Source: Paenibacillus turicensis
Lineage (GTDB): Bacteria; Bacillota; Bacilli; Paenibacillales; Paenibacillaceae
Direction of reading: 5' to 3'
Length of the DNA stretch: 64,000 nt
Assembly (NCBI RefSeq): GCF_017873435.1
Contig: NZ_JAGGKG010000001.1
Location: forward strand, 310,001-374,000
A program made the position numbers and the translations under genes. Below, piece by piece: positions 1 through 9,233 of the stretch. Below the pieces are notes generated by a model. It was not told where the DNA came from. It worked only from the letters and a program-made list of their open reading frames with translations, and did not search any database. Each line of letters begins with the position of its first letter. Within the stretch, counting starts at the first letter, position 1.

Positions 1-1
1 C

Positions 2-2215
2 GCTACTGAGTCTACCAAAAATGTGCTTGGTACAGAGACAAAAGCAAAAGACATTTCCTTATTTGATGGACCTGAATTTAAATTAAGCTACACAACAAAA
101 GAAGAATATAACGCTTCTTTAAAAGATGAAGCAACAAAATCTAGTAATCAGACACCTGCTAGCTTACCTGCAAGTGCAACAGTAACCGTACTAGAGACTG
201 GACGCTCTGTAAAAACAGATCCATCTACGGGTAGATTCAGCTTTAACCACGCCGCAGGTAATTTCACACTCAAAGCAGAAGCCTATGGTTATTATGCTCA
301 AACGTTACCTGTTACGATTACAGACGGAACAAATGTAAAAGCGAACTTCAGATTAGAAGAAATTCCAAGTGGCGCAGTGCAAGGTACAATTACAGATGAG
401 CAAAGTGGAGAACCTATTGCAGGGGCAACCATCCTTGTAATTGAAGATGCCTCTGTTACACCAGTACAGACTGGGGCAGATGGTACATTTAGCTTAACCT
501 TGCTAGAAGGCTCTTACACTTTGGCTATATCAGCAAAGGATTATAATAATACAACGGTCGCTGTAACCGTTAAAGGTAACGCGAATGTTGAAGCTAATGC
601 AACATTAAAACCTTTTATTGGATTCCCAGGTGAAATTAGCTATGATGATGGAACACCTGAAAATGCTAGAGCCTTTAATGCTGCAGGCAATGCATGGGCA
701 GTTCGCTTTACACCAGAATCCGAGAGCACACAAGTAACAGGAGCTTCTCTTCGTTTCTGGAATACGGATTTCCCGAGTCCTGGTGGGACAGCATTCCAAT
801 ATGCTGTGTATGATGCATCAGGTCCAAACGGCGCACCAGGTCGTCAGTTAGCAGGACCATTTGATGCCACTGCATTACGTAATAATCAATGGACAGTACT
901 TGAACTACCTGAAGCTGTGAATGTAAAAGGTGACTTCTACATTGTGTACATTCAATCAGTCGCTGGTTTAGAAGCTCCAGGACTTGCAACAGATGAAAGC
1001 AGTCCTAACGCTAAACGTAGCTGGCAACGGGCTAGTGGCGCATGGAGTCAATCTCCTGAAGCTGAAGGGAATTACATGATTCGTGCTACCGTTCGTTATC
1101 CTTTGGGTGCCCCTGAAATTACGTCACCTGTCGATGAAAGCTTTACAAATACAAACGAAGTGACTATCGTCGGAACTACCCCTGCTAACGATGCAGAAGT
1201 TAAAATTTATAAAGGTACCGAGTTACTTGCTACAAGTCAAGTTGTTGATCACAACTTTAATATTCCAGTGGAATTAAGTGAGGGTTTAAACGAATTGACT
1301 GCACGCGTATTTGTAAACGGTAAGGGAACAGACCTTTCTACACCGATTAAAATTACAGTAGATACAGTTAATCCAACCTTAACAATTACGTCACCTACTG
1401 ATAATGAATCCAAAAATACTGAATTAATTCATGTTACAGGTACAGTGGAAGATTTAAATTTAGATAAAGTGGAAATCAACGGTCAAGCAGTCACTGTAGA
1501 TGAAAATGGTGCCTTCGATGAACGTGTCATCGTACGCGAAGGAGAAAATGTAATTACAGTCAAAGCGACAGATAAAGCAGGTAATACGACAACACAAGCT
1601 GTTAATGTTGTTGTGAATTTAACTGCACCTGAAATTCAAAATCTGACCCCTGTGGAAGATATTCATATTAAAGCTGGGGAAAGCTTTACCGTCGCATTTG
1701 ATAGTGTACCGGGACTACAGGCTGCATTTAGAGTCGAAATCCCTTTGTTATTCCAGCTTGAAGGCGGTAATGTGATTCCGTTTACTGAAACAACTCCTGG
1801 TCACTATGAAGCTAGCTATCAGACACCAGCTACACTTAAATTAGACGGTGGAATCATTGTAGTACAAATTAATGATCCTGCTGGAAATAAAACTGAACAG
1901 CAAGCGCAAGGTAAGTTGTATGTAACTGCTAGTACTGGAGGGACAGAGCCAGACAATAATACAGCCCCTGTAGCTGTGATCGATGCAAAGGATAACGCCA
2001 AAAAAACTAAAAATGTAAAATTCAACGCATCTAAATCCTATGATCTTGATGGAAAAATTGTTAGCTATGCTTGGCAATTTGGAGACGGAAGCGAAGCACA
2101 AGGTGTGAAAGCAGAACATCGTTATAATGATCCTGGCACCTTTACAGTTCAACTTACCGTCACAGATGATCAAGGAGCTACGCATACCGCATTTCATCAA
2201 ATTACAATTAAGTAA
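2..2215 (+). CDS. C-terminal part of a secreted multidomain protein (5' end outside window; possibly bacillopeptidase F-like)
   Basis: The reading frame is open from base 2 without a stop, so the GTG at 23 is probably internal and the gene starts upstream of the window. The visible ~735 residues contain no catalytic domain. Two carboxypeptidase-regulatory-like beta-sandwich repeats (about residues 50-200) are followed by a region with SYDDGTPENA and YMIRATVRYP, then two Ig-like/bacterial surface domains with 'ITSPT..' strands, and a C-terminal PKD domain (APVAVIDAK, then SYDLDGKIVSYAWQFGDG) over the last ~85 residues. This domain order resembles the tail of S8-family bacillopeptidase F proteins of Bacillales, which is inference because the protease part is not visible. 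The product is probably extracellular. It ends before a strong bidirectional terminator shared with the convergent SLH gene. Confidence 0.75.
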   Translation, partial: ATESTKNVLGTETKAKDISLFDGPEFKLSYTTKEEYNASLKDEATKSSNQTPASLPASATVTVLETGRSVKTDPSTGRFSFNHAAGNFTLKAEAYGYYAQTLPVTITDGTNVKANFRLEEIPSGAVQGTITDEQSGEPIAGATILVIEDASVTPVQTGADGTFSLTLLEGSYTLAISAKDYNNTTVAVTVKGNANVEANATLKPFIGFPGEISYDDGTPENARAFNAAGNAWAVRFTPESESTQVTGASLRFWNTDFPSPGGTAFQYAVYDASGPNGAPGRQLAGPFDATALRNNQWTVLELPEAVNVKGDFYIVYIQSVAGLEAPGLATDESSPNAKRSWQRASGAWSQSPEAEGNYMIRATVRYPLGAPEITSPVDESFTNTNEVTIVGTTPANDAEVKIYKGTELLATSQVVDHNFNIPVELSEGLNELTARVFVNGKGTDLSTPIKITVDTVNPTLTITSPTDNESKNTELIHVTGTVEDLNLDKVEINGQAVTVDENGAFDERVIVREGENVITVKATDKAGNTTTQAVNVVVNLTAPEIQNLTPVEDIHIKAGESFTVAFDSVPGLQAAFRVEIPLLFQLEGGNVIPFTETTPGHYEASYQTPATLKLDGGIIVVQINDPAGNKTEQQAQGKLYVTASTGGTEPDNNTAPVAVIDAKDNAKKTKNVKFNASKSYDLDGKIVSYAWQFGDGSEAQGVKAEHRYNDPGTFTVQLTVTDDQGATHTAFHQITIK

Positions 2216-2303
2216 TTATAAATTGTAATGAATTAACATCATGAGTTAATCTCATGAGCTAAGCTTGTTAGTGAACCACATAAGTTAAATGGCATGTAAA
2301 AGA

Positions 2304-2340
2304 AGCGCCCCTCATCAAATTTTGATGAGGGGCGCTCTTT
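2304..2340. terminator. Bidirectional rho-independent terminator
   Basis: Two 16-base arms (AGCGCCCCTCATCAAA at 2304-2319 and its complement at 2321-2336) form a GC-rich hairpin. CTTT follows on the plus side and a T-rich stretch on the minus side. It lies between convergent genes ending at 2215 (+) and 2380 (-), so it can serve both. Confidence 0.88.
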
Positions 2341-2379
2341 GTGACCCGATGGTAAAAGGAACGAGCCCTAATTATTAAA

Positions 2380-5300
2380 TTAGATCAAATTGGATTGCTT
2401 CAATAAGCGTTGAATCATCGCTGCAATTTCAGCACGTGTTGTGTGTGCTTTTGGTGCTAACAATGTAGCATCTCGTCCTGTCACAATCCCTGCCTGTAAC
2501 GCATCAGCTACACCTTGGTTTGCCCATGCTGCAACTTGCGTTACATCACGATAAGCTTTTAATTGGCTACTTCCAGCTTCAGCCTCTAGCTTTTTGCTCA
2601 ACCCTGTAATCTTCATCGCTTTTGCTATAATTGTCATCGCTTGCTCACGTGTAATTTTATCATTTGGCTTAAATGAACCATCTTCAAACCCAGTAATCAA
2701 ATCATTTGCATACGCGGTTTGGATTACACGCTCATACCAATCATTTGATTTCACATCGTTAAAGGAAACATTACTTTTCTCTAGCTTCAGCCCTAGGCCA
2801 CGTACAACAATGGCAGTGAACTCCGCACGAGTGATATCATCATTTGGATTAAACAATCCTTCACCGTTACCGTTAACAACCATACGAGAGCCCATATTAT
2901 TTACTTCTGATTTAGCCCAATGATTCACAACATCTTTGAATTCAATTGGATTCCATACAATGGAATAAATACTGTTAGTTAAACTATTTACTGTAGCATA
3001 ATATTTACCATCATCAACAGTTACCTTTGTTGGTACGTGACGAACCGTTCCGTCTGCTTCAACTACAACACCTGTTGTGATCTTGTTAGGATCTACACCG
3101 TCAGGTAATGCAATTGAACGCTCTACATAAATATTAAACTTAGTAATATCTAGTTTTTGATCACGATACAAGGCATGAACTTCAAAGTTAAGTGGACTAG
3201 AAACCTCGCTATATCCCCCTCTTGTAGCTGCTTGCTTCGCTAAAGCTAATTGCTCACTCGTTGCTACGCTTGTCTCAAGCTGAATTTTCACATTATTCAA
3301 ATCAGTATTCGAACCAAATTGCTTGGACAATTGTGCTACTTTGATTTGTGAAGCCGGTAGCTTATAAGTTGCTTTGTCCGTTTTTAACTCAATAACAGCT
3401 TGCTTATCTTCCATTTGCTTGACAATTTGACCATTTAATTCACCGATTACAACATCTGATTGCGAGATTAATGGGATTGTAATTACAGTACCATTTCCTT
3501 GCTGTTCTAGCTTTTCCTCTAACAGCTTTTGATTCGCTGTAATTGTAGTAGTTGAACGGTTATTATTTGTTGTTGTCATAGCTGTTCCGATTTTTTCCAC
3601 CTTGCCATTAACCAAAATATCTACCCCTGCACCACTATTAACTGGAGTTGTTGTAGATGGTGTCGTCGCTCCTGTTGAAGGTGAAGATGGCGTTGATGGT
3701 GTTGGCGTGCTTGGTGTTGTAGTTCCGCCTCCACCTGAATCGATAGGACCCTCATTAGATGTAGCGCTAGGTGTAACAGCATTAGATTGACTTGAGGCTG
3801 TGCTACCTCCATGTTGATTTATAGCATGCACAACAAAGATATATGATTTTCCATTTACTAGATTAGGAATTGTAATAGGACTTGTTGTTCCTGTTGCTAC
3901 TACATTTCCATCTATATCTTTAATTTGGTATGACGTAATTGGTGCTCCACCATTATCCAGTGGGGCAGTAAAGGAAACCACTGCTTGCTTATCCCCTGCA
4001 ACCGCAAATACATCAGTTGGTGTCCCAGGTACAGTTCCTGGCGTTGCACTTTGCTCATTCGAAAATGCACTATCTCCTTCAGGATAAACTACTTTAACAG
4101 CAAAGTAATAGGTTGTTCCGTTCACTAAATTAGTAACGTCATAACTGTTCACATCAGAAGCAAGCATTGTTAGCTCTGAAGCAAAAGGTTCAGCATCTGT
4201 TCTCACAAATATTTTGTAGCCTATTGCACCGTTAATTGGACTCCAAAGCAAGCTTGCTTGTCCATTTCCAGCAGTCACTGGGACTAAGAGAGCTGGATTT
4301 CCTACACTATCAGTACTATCTGATATGTTTACAAACAGCGTCTGCGCTTGTCCACCACTAAATTCAAAATCTAGGTTAGTTACGCCAATACCTTGCTGGG
4401 CTAAATATTGTTTTTTTATCGTTACCGTGTTGCCACCTGTAACCTCGTAATCAACTCCGGCTTGCAGCTGGGTTGCCCCATTTTTAATCCCGCTTAGCAC
4501 ATTTCCATTTAACGTCAAACTAACTGTTACATCTGCTTGGGCAGATGCCTTTTTATCAAAGCTGGCGCTAGTTTGGCTTAGCTGGCTGTTTTGCGGCGTG
4601 CTGTCACTCACGGTTACTGCAAGTGTCTGCGCTTGTCCTCCACTAAATTCAAAATCCAAGTTAGTCATGCCAATACCCTGCTGGGCTAAATATTCTTTTT
4701 TTATCGTTACCGTGTTGCCACCCGTAACCTCGTAATCAACTCCGGCTTGCAGTTGGGTTGCCCCATTTTTAATCCCGTTTAGCACATTGCCATTTAGCGT
4801 TAAGCTGACCGTTACATCTGCTTGGGCAGATACATTTTTATCAAAGCTGGCGGTAGTTTGGCTTAACTGGCTATTTTGCGGCGTGCTGTCACTCACGGTT
4901 ACTGCAAGTGTCTGTGCTTGTCCTCCACTAAATTCAAAATCCAAGTTAGTCATGCCAATACCCTGCTGGGCTAAATATTCTTTTTTTATCGTTACCGTGT
5001 TGCCACCTGTAACCTCGTAATCAACTCCGGCTTGCAGTTGGGTTGCCCCATTTTTAATGCCATTTAGCACATTGCCATTTAGCGTCAAACTAACTGTTAC
5101 ATCTGCTTGAGCAGATGCCTTTTTATCAAAGCTGGCGCTAGTTTGGCTTAGCTGGCTATTTTGCGGCGTGCTGTCACTCACGGTTACTGTAAGTGTCTGC
5201 GCTTGTCCTACACTAAATTCAAAATCTAGGTTAGTCATGCCGATACCCTGTTGTGCCAAATATTCTTTTTTTATCGTTACCGTATTGCCACCCGTAACCT

Positions 5301-7716
5301 CGTAATCAACTCCGGCTTGCAGCTGGGTTGCCCCATTTTTAATCCCGTTTAGCACACTGCCATTTAGCGTTAAGCTGACCGTTACATCTGCTTGGGCAGA
5401 TGCCTTTTTATCAAAGCTGGCGGTGGTTTGGCTTAGCTGGCTGTTTTGCGGCGTGCTGTCACTCACGGTTACTGCAAGTGTCTGCGCTTGTCCACCACTA
5501 AATTCAAAATCTAGGTTAGTTACACCAATACCTTGCTGTGCTAAATATTCTTTTTTTATCGTTACCGTATTGCCACCTGTAACCTCGTAATCAACTCCGG
5601 CTTGCAGTTGGGTTGCACCATTTTTTATCCCATTTAGCACATTGCCATTTAGCGTTAAGCTGACCGTTACGTCCGCTTGGGCAGATGCCTTTTTGTCAAA
5701 GCTCGCGCTGGTTTGGCTTAGCTGACTGTCTTGTTGGGCTACTGTTACAGTTGATTTCACTAGCTGTTGATCACCAGAAATAATGACCTCATTCCCTACA
5801 CTCATCAAAGAGGCGGGTATTTGTCCAGAAAAATCCACAGTAAGGTATTGCCAATTTGCACCATGATCATTAGTAGCATAAACAACATAATTATCACTAC
5901 TATCATTGGCTAATAAGTAAACCGTTGAACCCTTTTGCCCTAATAATGCATGAGTATAAAGTAAGTAACCATCAAGTATAATTTCAGATGACCAGTTCAT
6001 TAAATCTGGGCTTGTTCTTATCACTGTCTTATAGCTTGCATCAATAGCAACAACAATATAGTTGGTTCCATCGTAAATAATGTCTTTCAAGTCCTCATTA
6101 GTACTTGGATAATTGCCTTCATAGTCATTCCATACCGTTCCATCAATAGAAACTCTTAATGCAATTTGTGACACATTCCCATTATTATCAAATTCACTAC
6201 CAAGTGCTATAAATCTTCCATTAACGAAATTTACCGAGGAGAAGTTCTTCACATTAGTTGACATTGTATTTGGTGAAGACCATGTTATCCCATCACTTGA
6301 TATTTTGAGTGTAGGGTTAGATGAGCCATAACCAACAGCAACAAATTTCCCGTTACCAAAGGCGACATCAACAAAAGCAGATGAATCGGTAATTCCTGTT
6401 TGAGTTGTCCATGTTAATCCATCGTTAGAAGTAACAATAGAGGTACTTCCCGAAGAATTGTTCCATTCCCCTACAGCTACATATTTCCCATTCCCCATCG
6501 CAATTGCACTGAGTGGCTTGACTCGGTCAGATATTGTTTCTTCTTTCCAAGAGGATAGATTTGTGGAGGTCCATATTGTTCCTTCGCTACCTAATTTACC
6601 TGCAGAAATATATTTTGATCCATCATAAATGATATGATTAAATACACCACCCCATAGGTACGACCAATCTAACCCATTGTCTGACATAATAAGTCCTTCA
6701 TTACCTAGTCGGAAATACTGTCCATTATTATAAAAAGACATTTGGGCTCCAAATTCCTTCTGGAAAGGCTGTAGTTGCCAATTTACAGCATCAACCGACG
6801 TATATACCGCACCATAACCAAGTGGGCTTTGATAGCCAAATAAATAATAGTGGGTTCCATCATAAAAGCCATTAAACATTTGATTATTACTTTGCATAGC
6901 TGTCTGTTTAAATGGAGGTCCTACACTTGTAAATGTCATTAAGTCAGTTGAAGTCCATATATAAGCTGATGGATCAGAGATAAAATAGCGATCATTCATC
7001 CATGTCAGCATATTAGTTCCAGAAGAACCAAAGCCATCAGGATTTTGTGGTTGACGGGTAATCCATGTTGAACCATCTGTAGAAGAGTAAATCTTCCCCC
7101 TTTCATCACCTACTCCAAGTCTAGTACCACTATTACCAACCGTAATTTGTGTTATTCGATAATCCGAATTTAATCCTGTAGGTGTGACACTAGACCAATT
7201 AATTCCGTCTTGAGATGTCAGGTATTTCCCCTTAGTGGCTACATAAAATGCCCCTGTTCCCTGAAAGGTATAAAAATAAACCCTGGATAATTGTTCTGAA
7301 GTGCCAGATATTTGCTGTGTCCAATTCACACCATCTGGAGAGGTTAATAAAACCCCATCACCACCTACAGCAACAAATAAACCATTCCCATAAGCAACGG
7401 AATTAAAACCAAAGGAGCTTGGATTCGATACTCCCGTATAATTAACATCAGCTTTAGTTTTTACATTAACCCAGTCTTTCCCATCTGTAGATTTAATTAT
7501 TGCTCCGTAGTAACCTACAGCCACATAGGTACCATTTCCATAAGCAATCCCAGACATAGGTGTAGATGGTAGTTCTTCAGCATTTATCGTTACAAATGGA
7601 TCTCCCCCCGCTGCCCCTACATGCACAACAGGAATGGTACTTGAAAATAACACTAAAAATGCAAGAAACAAATATCCTAATTTCGGAATTTTTGATGTTT
7701 TAAAGTTTTTTGTCAT
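2380..7716 (-). CDS. S-layer-anchored beta-propeller protein with five X2 repeats, two FN3 domains and three SLH domains
   Basis: A 1778-residue secreted protein. The chosen ATG at 7716 follows GGAGGCG at good spacing; an in-frame ATG at 7746 lacks one. A Lys-rich N-terminus and hydrophobic segment form the signal peptide. Residues ~45-660 are repeats of the type 'YGNGxYVAVG...TSxDGxxW', a BNR/YVTN-like beta-propeller. Five 95-residue modules starting at QLSQTSASFDKKASAQ match the X2 (CBM_X2) immunoglobulin-like family. Two fibronectin type III domains follow, then a Ser/Thr/Pro-rich linker (GGGGTTTPSTPTPSTP), a ~250-residue region, and three SLH domains over the last ~190 residues (FKDVVNHWAKSEV, FNDVKSNDWYERVI, YRDVTQVAAWANQG). 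Inferred role: cell-surface adhesin or carbohydrate-binding protein held by SLH domains to pyruvylated wall polymer. No catalytic residues recognised. Confidence 0.9.
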   Translation of the reverse strand: MTKNFKTSKIPKLGYLFLAFLVLFSSTIPVVHVGAAGGDPFVTINAEELPSTPMSGIAYGNGTYVAVGYYGAIIKSTDGKDWVNVKTKADVNYTGVSNPSSFGFNSVAYGNGLFVAVGGDGVLLTSPDGVNWTQQISGTSEQLSRVYFYTFQGTGAFYVATKGKYLTSQDGINWSSVTPTGLNSDYRITQITVGNSGTRLGVGDERGKIYSSTDGSTWITRQPQNPDGFGSSGTNMLTWMNDRYFISDPSAYIWTSTDLMTFTSVGPPFKQTAMQSNNQMFNGFYDGTHYYLFGYQSPLGYGAVYTSVDAVNWQLQPFQKEFGAQMSFYNNGQYFRLGNEGLIMSDNGLDWSYLWGGVFNHIIYDGSKYISAGKLGSEGTIWTSTNLSSWKEETISDRVKPLSAIAMGNGKYVAVGEWNNSSGSTSIVTSNDGLTWTTQTGITDSSAFVDVAFGNGKFVAVGYGSSNPTLKISSDGITWSSPNTMSTNVKNFSSVNFVNGRFIALGSEFDNNGNVSQIALRVSIDGTVWNDYEGNYPSTNEDLKDIIYDGTNYIVVAIDASYKTVIRTSPDLMNWSSEIILDGYLLYTHALLGQKGSTVYLLANDSSDNYVVYATNDHGANWQYLTVDFSGQIPASLMSVGNEVIISGDQQLVKSTVTVAQQDSQLSQTSASFDKKASAQADVTVSLTLNGNVLNGIKNGATQLQAGVDYEVTGGNTVTIKKEYLAQQGIGVTNLDFEFSGGQAQTLAVTVSDSTPQNSQLSQTTASFDKKASAQADVTVSLTLNGSVLNGIKNGATQLQAGVDYEVTGGNTVTIKKEYLAQQGIGMTNLDFEFSVGQAQTLTVTVSDSTPQNSQLSQTSASFDKKASAQADVTVSLTLNGNVLNGIKNGATQLQAGVDYEVTGGNTVTIKKEYLAQQGIGMTNLDFEFSGGQAQTLAVTVSDSTPQNSQLSQTTASFDKNVSAQADVTVSLTLNGNVLNGIKNGATQLQAGVDYEVTGGNTVTIKKEYLAQQGIGMTNLDFEFSGGQAQTLAVTVSDSTPQNSQLSQTSASFDKKASAQADVTVSLTLNGNVLSGIKNGATQLQAGVDYEVTGGNTVTIKKQYLAQQGIGVTNLDFEFSGGQAQTLFVNISDSTDSVGNPALLVPVTAGNGQASLLWSPINGAIGYKIFVRTDAEPFASELTMLASDVNSYDVTNLVNGTTYYFAVKVVYPEGDSAFSNEQSATPGTVPGTPTDVFAVAGDKQAVVSFTAPLDNGGAPITSYQIKDIDGNVVATGTTSPITIPNLVNGKSYIFVVHAINQHGGSTASSQSNAVTPSATSNEGPIDSGGGGTTTPSTPTPSTPSSPSTGATTPSTTTPVNSGAGVDILVNGKVEKIGTAMTTTNNNRSTTTITANQKLLEEKLEQQGNGTVITIPLISQSDVVIGELNGQIVKQMEDKQAVIELKTDKATYKLPASQIKVAQLSKQFGSNTDLNNVKIQLETSVATSEQLALAKQAATRGGYSEVSSPLNFEVHALYRDQKLDITKFNIYVERSIALPDGVDPNKITTGVVVEADGTVRHVPTKVTVDDGKYYATVNSLTNSIYSIVWNPIEFKDVVNHWAKSEVNNMGSRMVVNGNGEGLFNPNDDITRAEFTAIVVRGLGLKLEKSNVSFNDVKSNDWYERVIQTAYANDLITGFEDGSFKPNDKITREQAMTIIAKAMKITGLSKKLEAEAGSSQLKAYRDVTQVAAWANQGVADALQAGIVTGRDATLLAPKAHTTRAEIAAMIQRLLKQSNLI
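4320..5745 (-). repeat. Five tandem 285-bp repeats encoding X2 modules
   Basis: The landmark TTGCGGCGTGCTGTCACT recurs at 4591, 4876, 5161 and 5446, exactly 285 bp (95 codons) apart, and the array extends one unit on each side. The copies differ by only scattered substitutions, so they must have been homogenised recently by duplication or gene conversion. The copy number is expected to be unstable. Confidence 0.92.
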
Positions 7717-8046
7717 ATAACCAACGCCTCCGATAATAGATTGCAACTATTTTATTTTTAAATTAATTGTTTCTTGCTATAATTCTGGAATTGTCATCTA
7801 TCACTCCTTTATGTCTAGATTCCCCTCTTTTGACTTTACGTTCATTAACCTTAAGTTCAAAACTTTACGTCCTTTAGAGTGTTAAAACGTTAATCAGACA
7901 ATATCTTTCGACGCTTACAAGCTCTTTCCTTTAAAATTTACATAAAATTAAAATTAAAAATCTTTAATCTTTTATTAAATTTTTATACTATAAATTGTGT
8001 GATAAATGCTGTAACCAAAAGGGAAAAATCACTCAAATAAATTAAC
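7717..8046. other. AT-rich upstream region of the SLH gene
   Basis: No gene longer than a few codons is visible. On the minus strand AAGGAG (complement of 7804-7809) precedes ATG at 7797 and a six-codon frame (MTIPEL, stop at 7780-7782), a possible leader peptide before the big SLH gene. ACTTTACGT occurs twice as a direct repeat (7833-7841 and 7862-7870, 29 bp apart), possibly a regulator site. Both are weak calls. Confidence 0.4.
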
Positions 8047-8095
8047 AAAAAAAGCGCAGGAAACTTTAGCTATCACTAGCCATAGTCCTACGCTT
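8047..8095 (-). terminator. Rho-independent terminator of sdaAA
   Basis: On the minus strand AAGCGTAGGA pairs with TCCTGCGCTT (8086-8095 with 8052-8061, one G-T pair). There is a smaller internal stem, and a run of T's follows (A's at 8047-8053). It lies 21 bases past the sdaAA stop. Confidence 0.85.
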
Positions 8096-8116
8096 ACTAA
8101 CTTACTAATCTAAAAT

Positions 8117-8998
8117 CTACTTTCCTCGCTTCTTAAGCTCCTTCATGATTTTCCGTCCCGTTGGTGTTTGTGCCAATCCCCCTTGCGCTGTCTCACGATG
8201 CTTGCTTGGCATAGATGAACCCACCTCAAGCATGACATCGATCACTTCATCAGAAGGAATTGCACTACGTACACCTGCTAATGCCATATCTGCGGCAGCA
8301 AGTGCATTTACTGCCCCAAAGCCATTACGGACAATACATGGAATTTCAACTAAGCCCCCAACAGGGTCACAAATCAAACCAAGTGTATTTTTGAGTGCAA
8401 GCCCTACCGCATGAACCGCTTCAGCAGCACCTCCGCCTCGTAGCTCAACCATCGCGCCCGCAGCCATACCAATTGCTGAGCCAATCTCCGCCTGACATCC
8501 ACCTTCAGCGCCAGAAATAAAGGAATTATTTGCGATAACATAACCGATTGCACCTGCACAAAATAAGCCGTTAACCATATGCTCGTCATCCCAACCAAAA
8601 CGTTCTTGGCTACTTACAAAAACGCCTGGGATTATACCACAAGAACCAGCCGTAGGAGTTGCAACAATTCGTCCCATTGAGGCGTTAATTTCAGATACTG
8701 CAAGTGCATACGCCATCGCTTGTGCTCCTACATCCCCTACACTAGCACTTTGTGCTTGTCGATACTCATTTACACGCTTCGCATCGCCACCTGTTAGCCC
8801 ACTCATTGATACAATATCCTCAGTCAATCCTTTGTGAACAGCTGACTTCATAATTTGATAATACTCCGCCATCAATTTAAAGGTTTCCTGCTGACTCATT
8901 CCACTCTCCTCAGCTTGATCCTCTAGCATGATTTGTGCTATTGTCTTGGACTCCTTCTCACAAAGCTCTATCAGCCCGGTCAAATTATGAAATCTCAT
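8117..8998 (-). CDS. sdaAA: L-serine dehydratase (deaminase), iron-sulfur alpha subunit
   Basis: 293 residues, the usual length of the separate alpha chain. It converts L-serine to pyruvate and ammonia in the cytoplasm using a [4Fe-4S] cluster instead of PLP. Cys-containing motifs of the family are visible: TAGSCGIIPG, GAEGGCQAEIGSA and LICDPVGGLVEIPC. The C-terminus QTPTGRKIMKELKKRGK is typical. The partner sdaAB lies 235 bases upstream on the same strand. The gap holds a ~200-bp palindromic repeat, so the spacing is wider than in the usual close sdaAB-sdaAA pair. Expression is probably from the glycine riboswitch upstream of sdaAB. A rho-independent terminator follows directly. Confidence 0.96.
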   Translation of the reverse strand: MRFHNLTGLIELCEKESKTIAQIMLEDQAEESGMSQQETFKLMAEYYQIMKSAVHKGLTEDIVSMSGLTGGDAKRVNEYRQAQSASVGDVGAQAMAYALAVSEINASMGRIVATPTAGSCGIIPGVFVSSQERFGWDDEHMVNGLFCAGAIGYVIANNSFISGAEGGCQAEIGSAIGMAAGAMVELRGGGAAEAVHAVGLALKNTLGLICDPVGGLVEIPCIVRNGFGAVNALAAADMALAGVRSAIPSDEVIDVMLEVGSSMPSKHRETAQGGLAQTPTGRKIMKELKKRGK

Positions 8999-9012
8999 GT
9001 TATTTCCCCCAC

Positions 9013-9210
9013 TTATCCATTTATGATCTATTAATTTGCTACGGTACAGAGGGTGGCTTTGACCCCTGTTACAGTCTGATTTTTTTGAATTAGATATTTA
9101 TCGATTAAAAAACAGTCTGTAAAGGTGGACGTGTTCACTTCTCCACCATCCCTCTACCCCTTCGCTATCTTTGTTTCCTCTCAACCACTAATTTCTAAGT
9201 TGATCCATAA
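9013..9210. mobile_element. Dispersed palindromic repeat, copy R1 (type 1, diverged)
   Basis: An imperfect palindrome of about 200 bases. The outer arms are GGTACAGAGGGTGG on the left and CCACCATCCCTCTACCCC on the right. The inner arms are TTACAGTCTGATTTTTT and AAAAAACAGTCTGTAA. The right half shares CTTCTCCACCATC and the following CTC motif with copies near 26.6 and 29.2 kb. The ends are diverged, so the limits are approximate. It separates sdaAB from sdaAA. Confidence 0.7.
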
Positions 9211-9233
9211 TATTAGCAAATTATTTATGCCTC

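Noticed and set aside
2304..2336. The 33-bp palindrome as part of the dispersed repeat family.
   Set aside because: It shares no sequence with the GGCTC/CTTGAC elements and has the form of a simple bidirectional terminator.
3602..5020. Short plus-strand frames across the SLH/X2 gene.
   Set aside because: Antisense shadows inside a clear 1778-codon gene; no ribosome sites.
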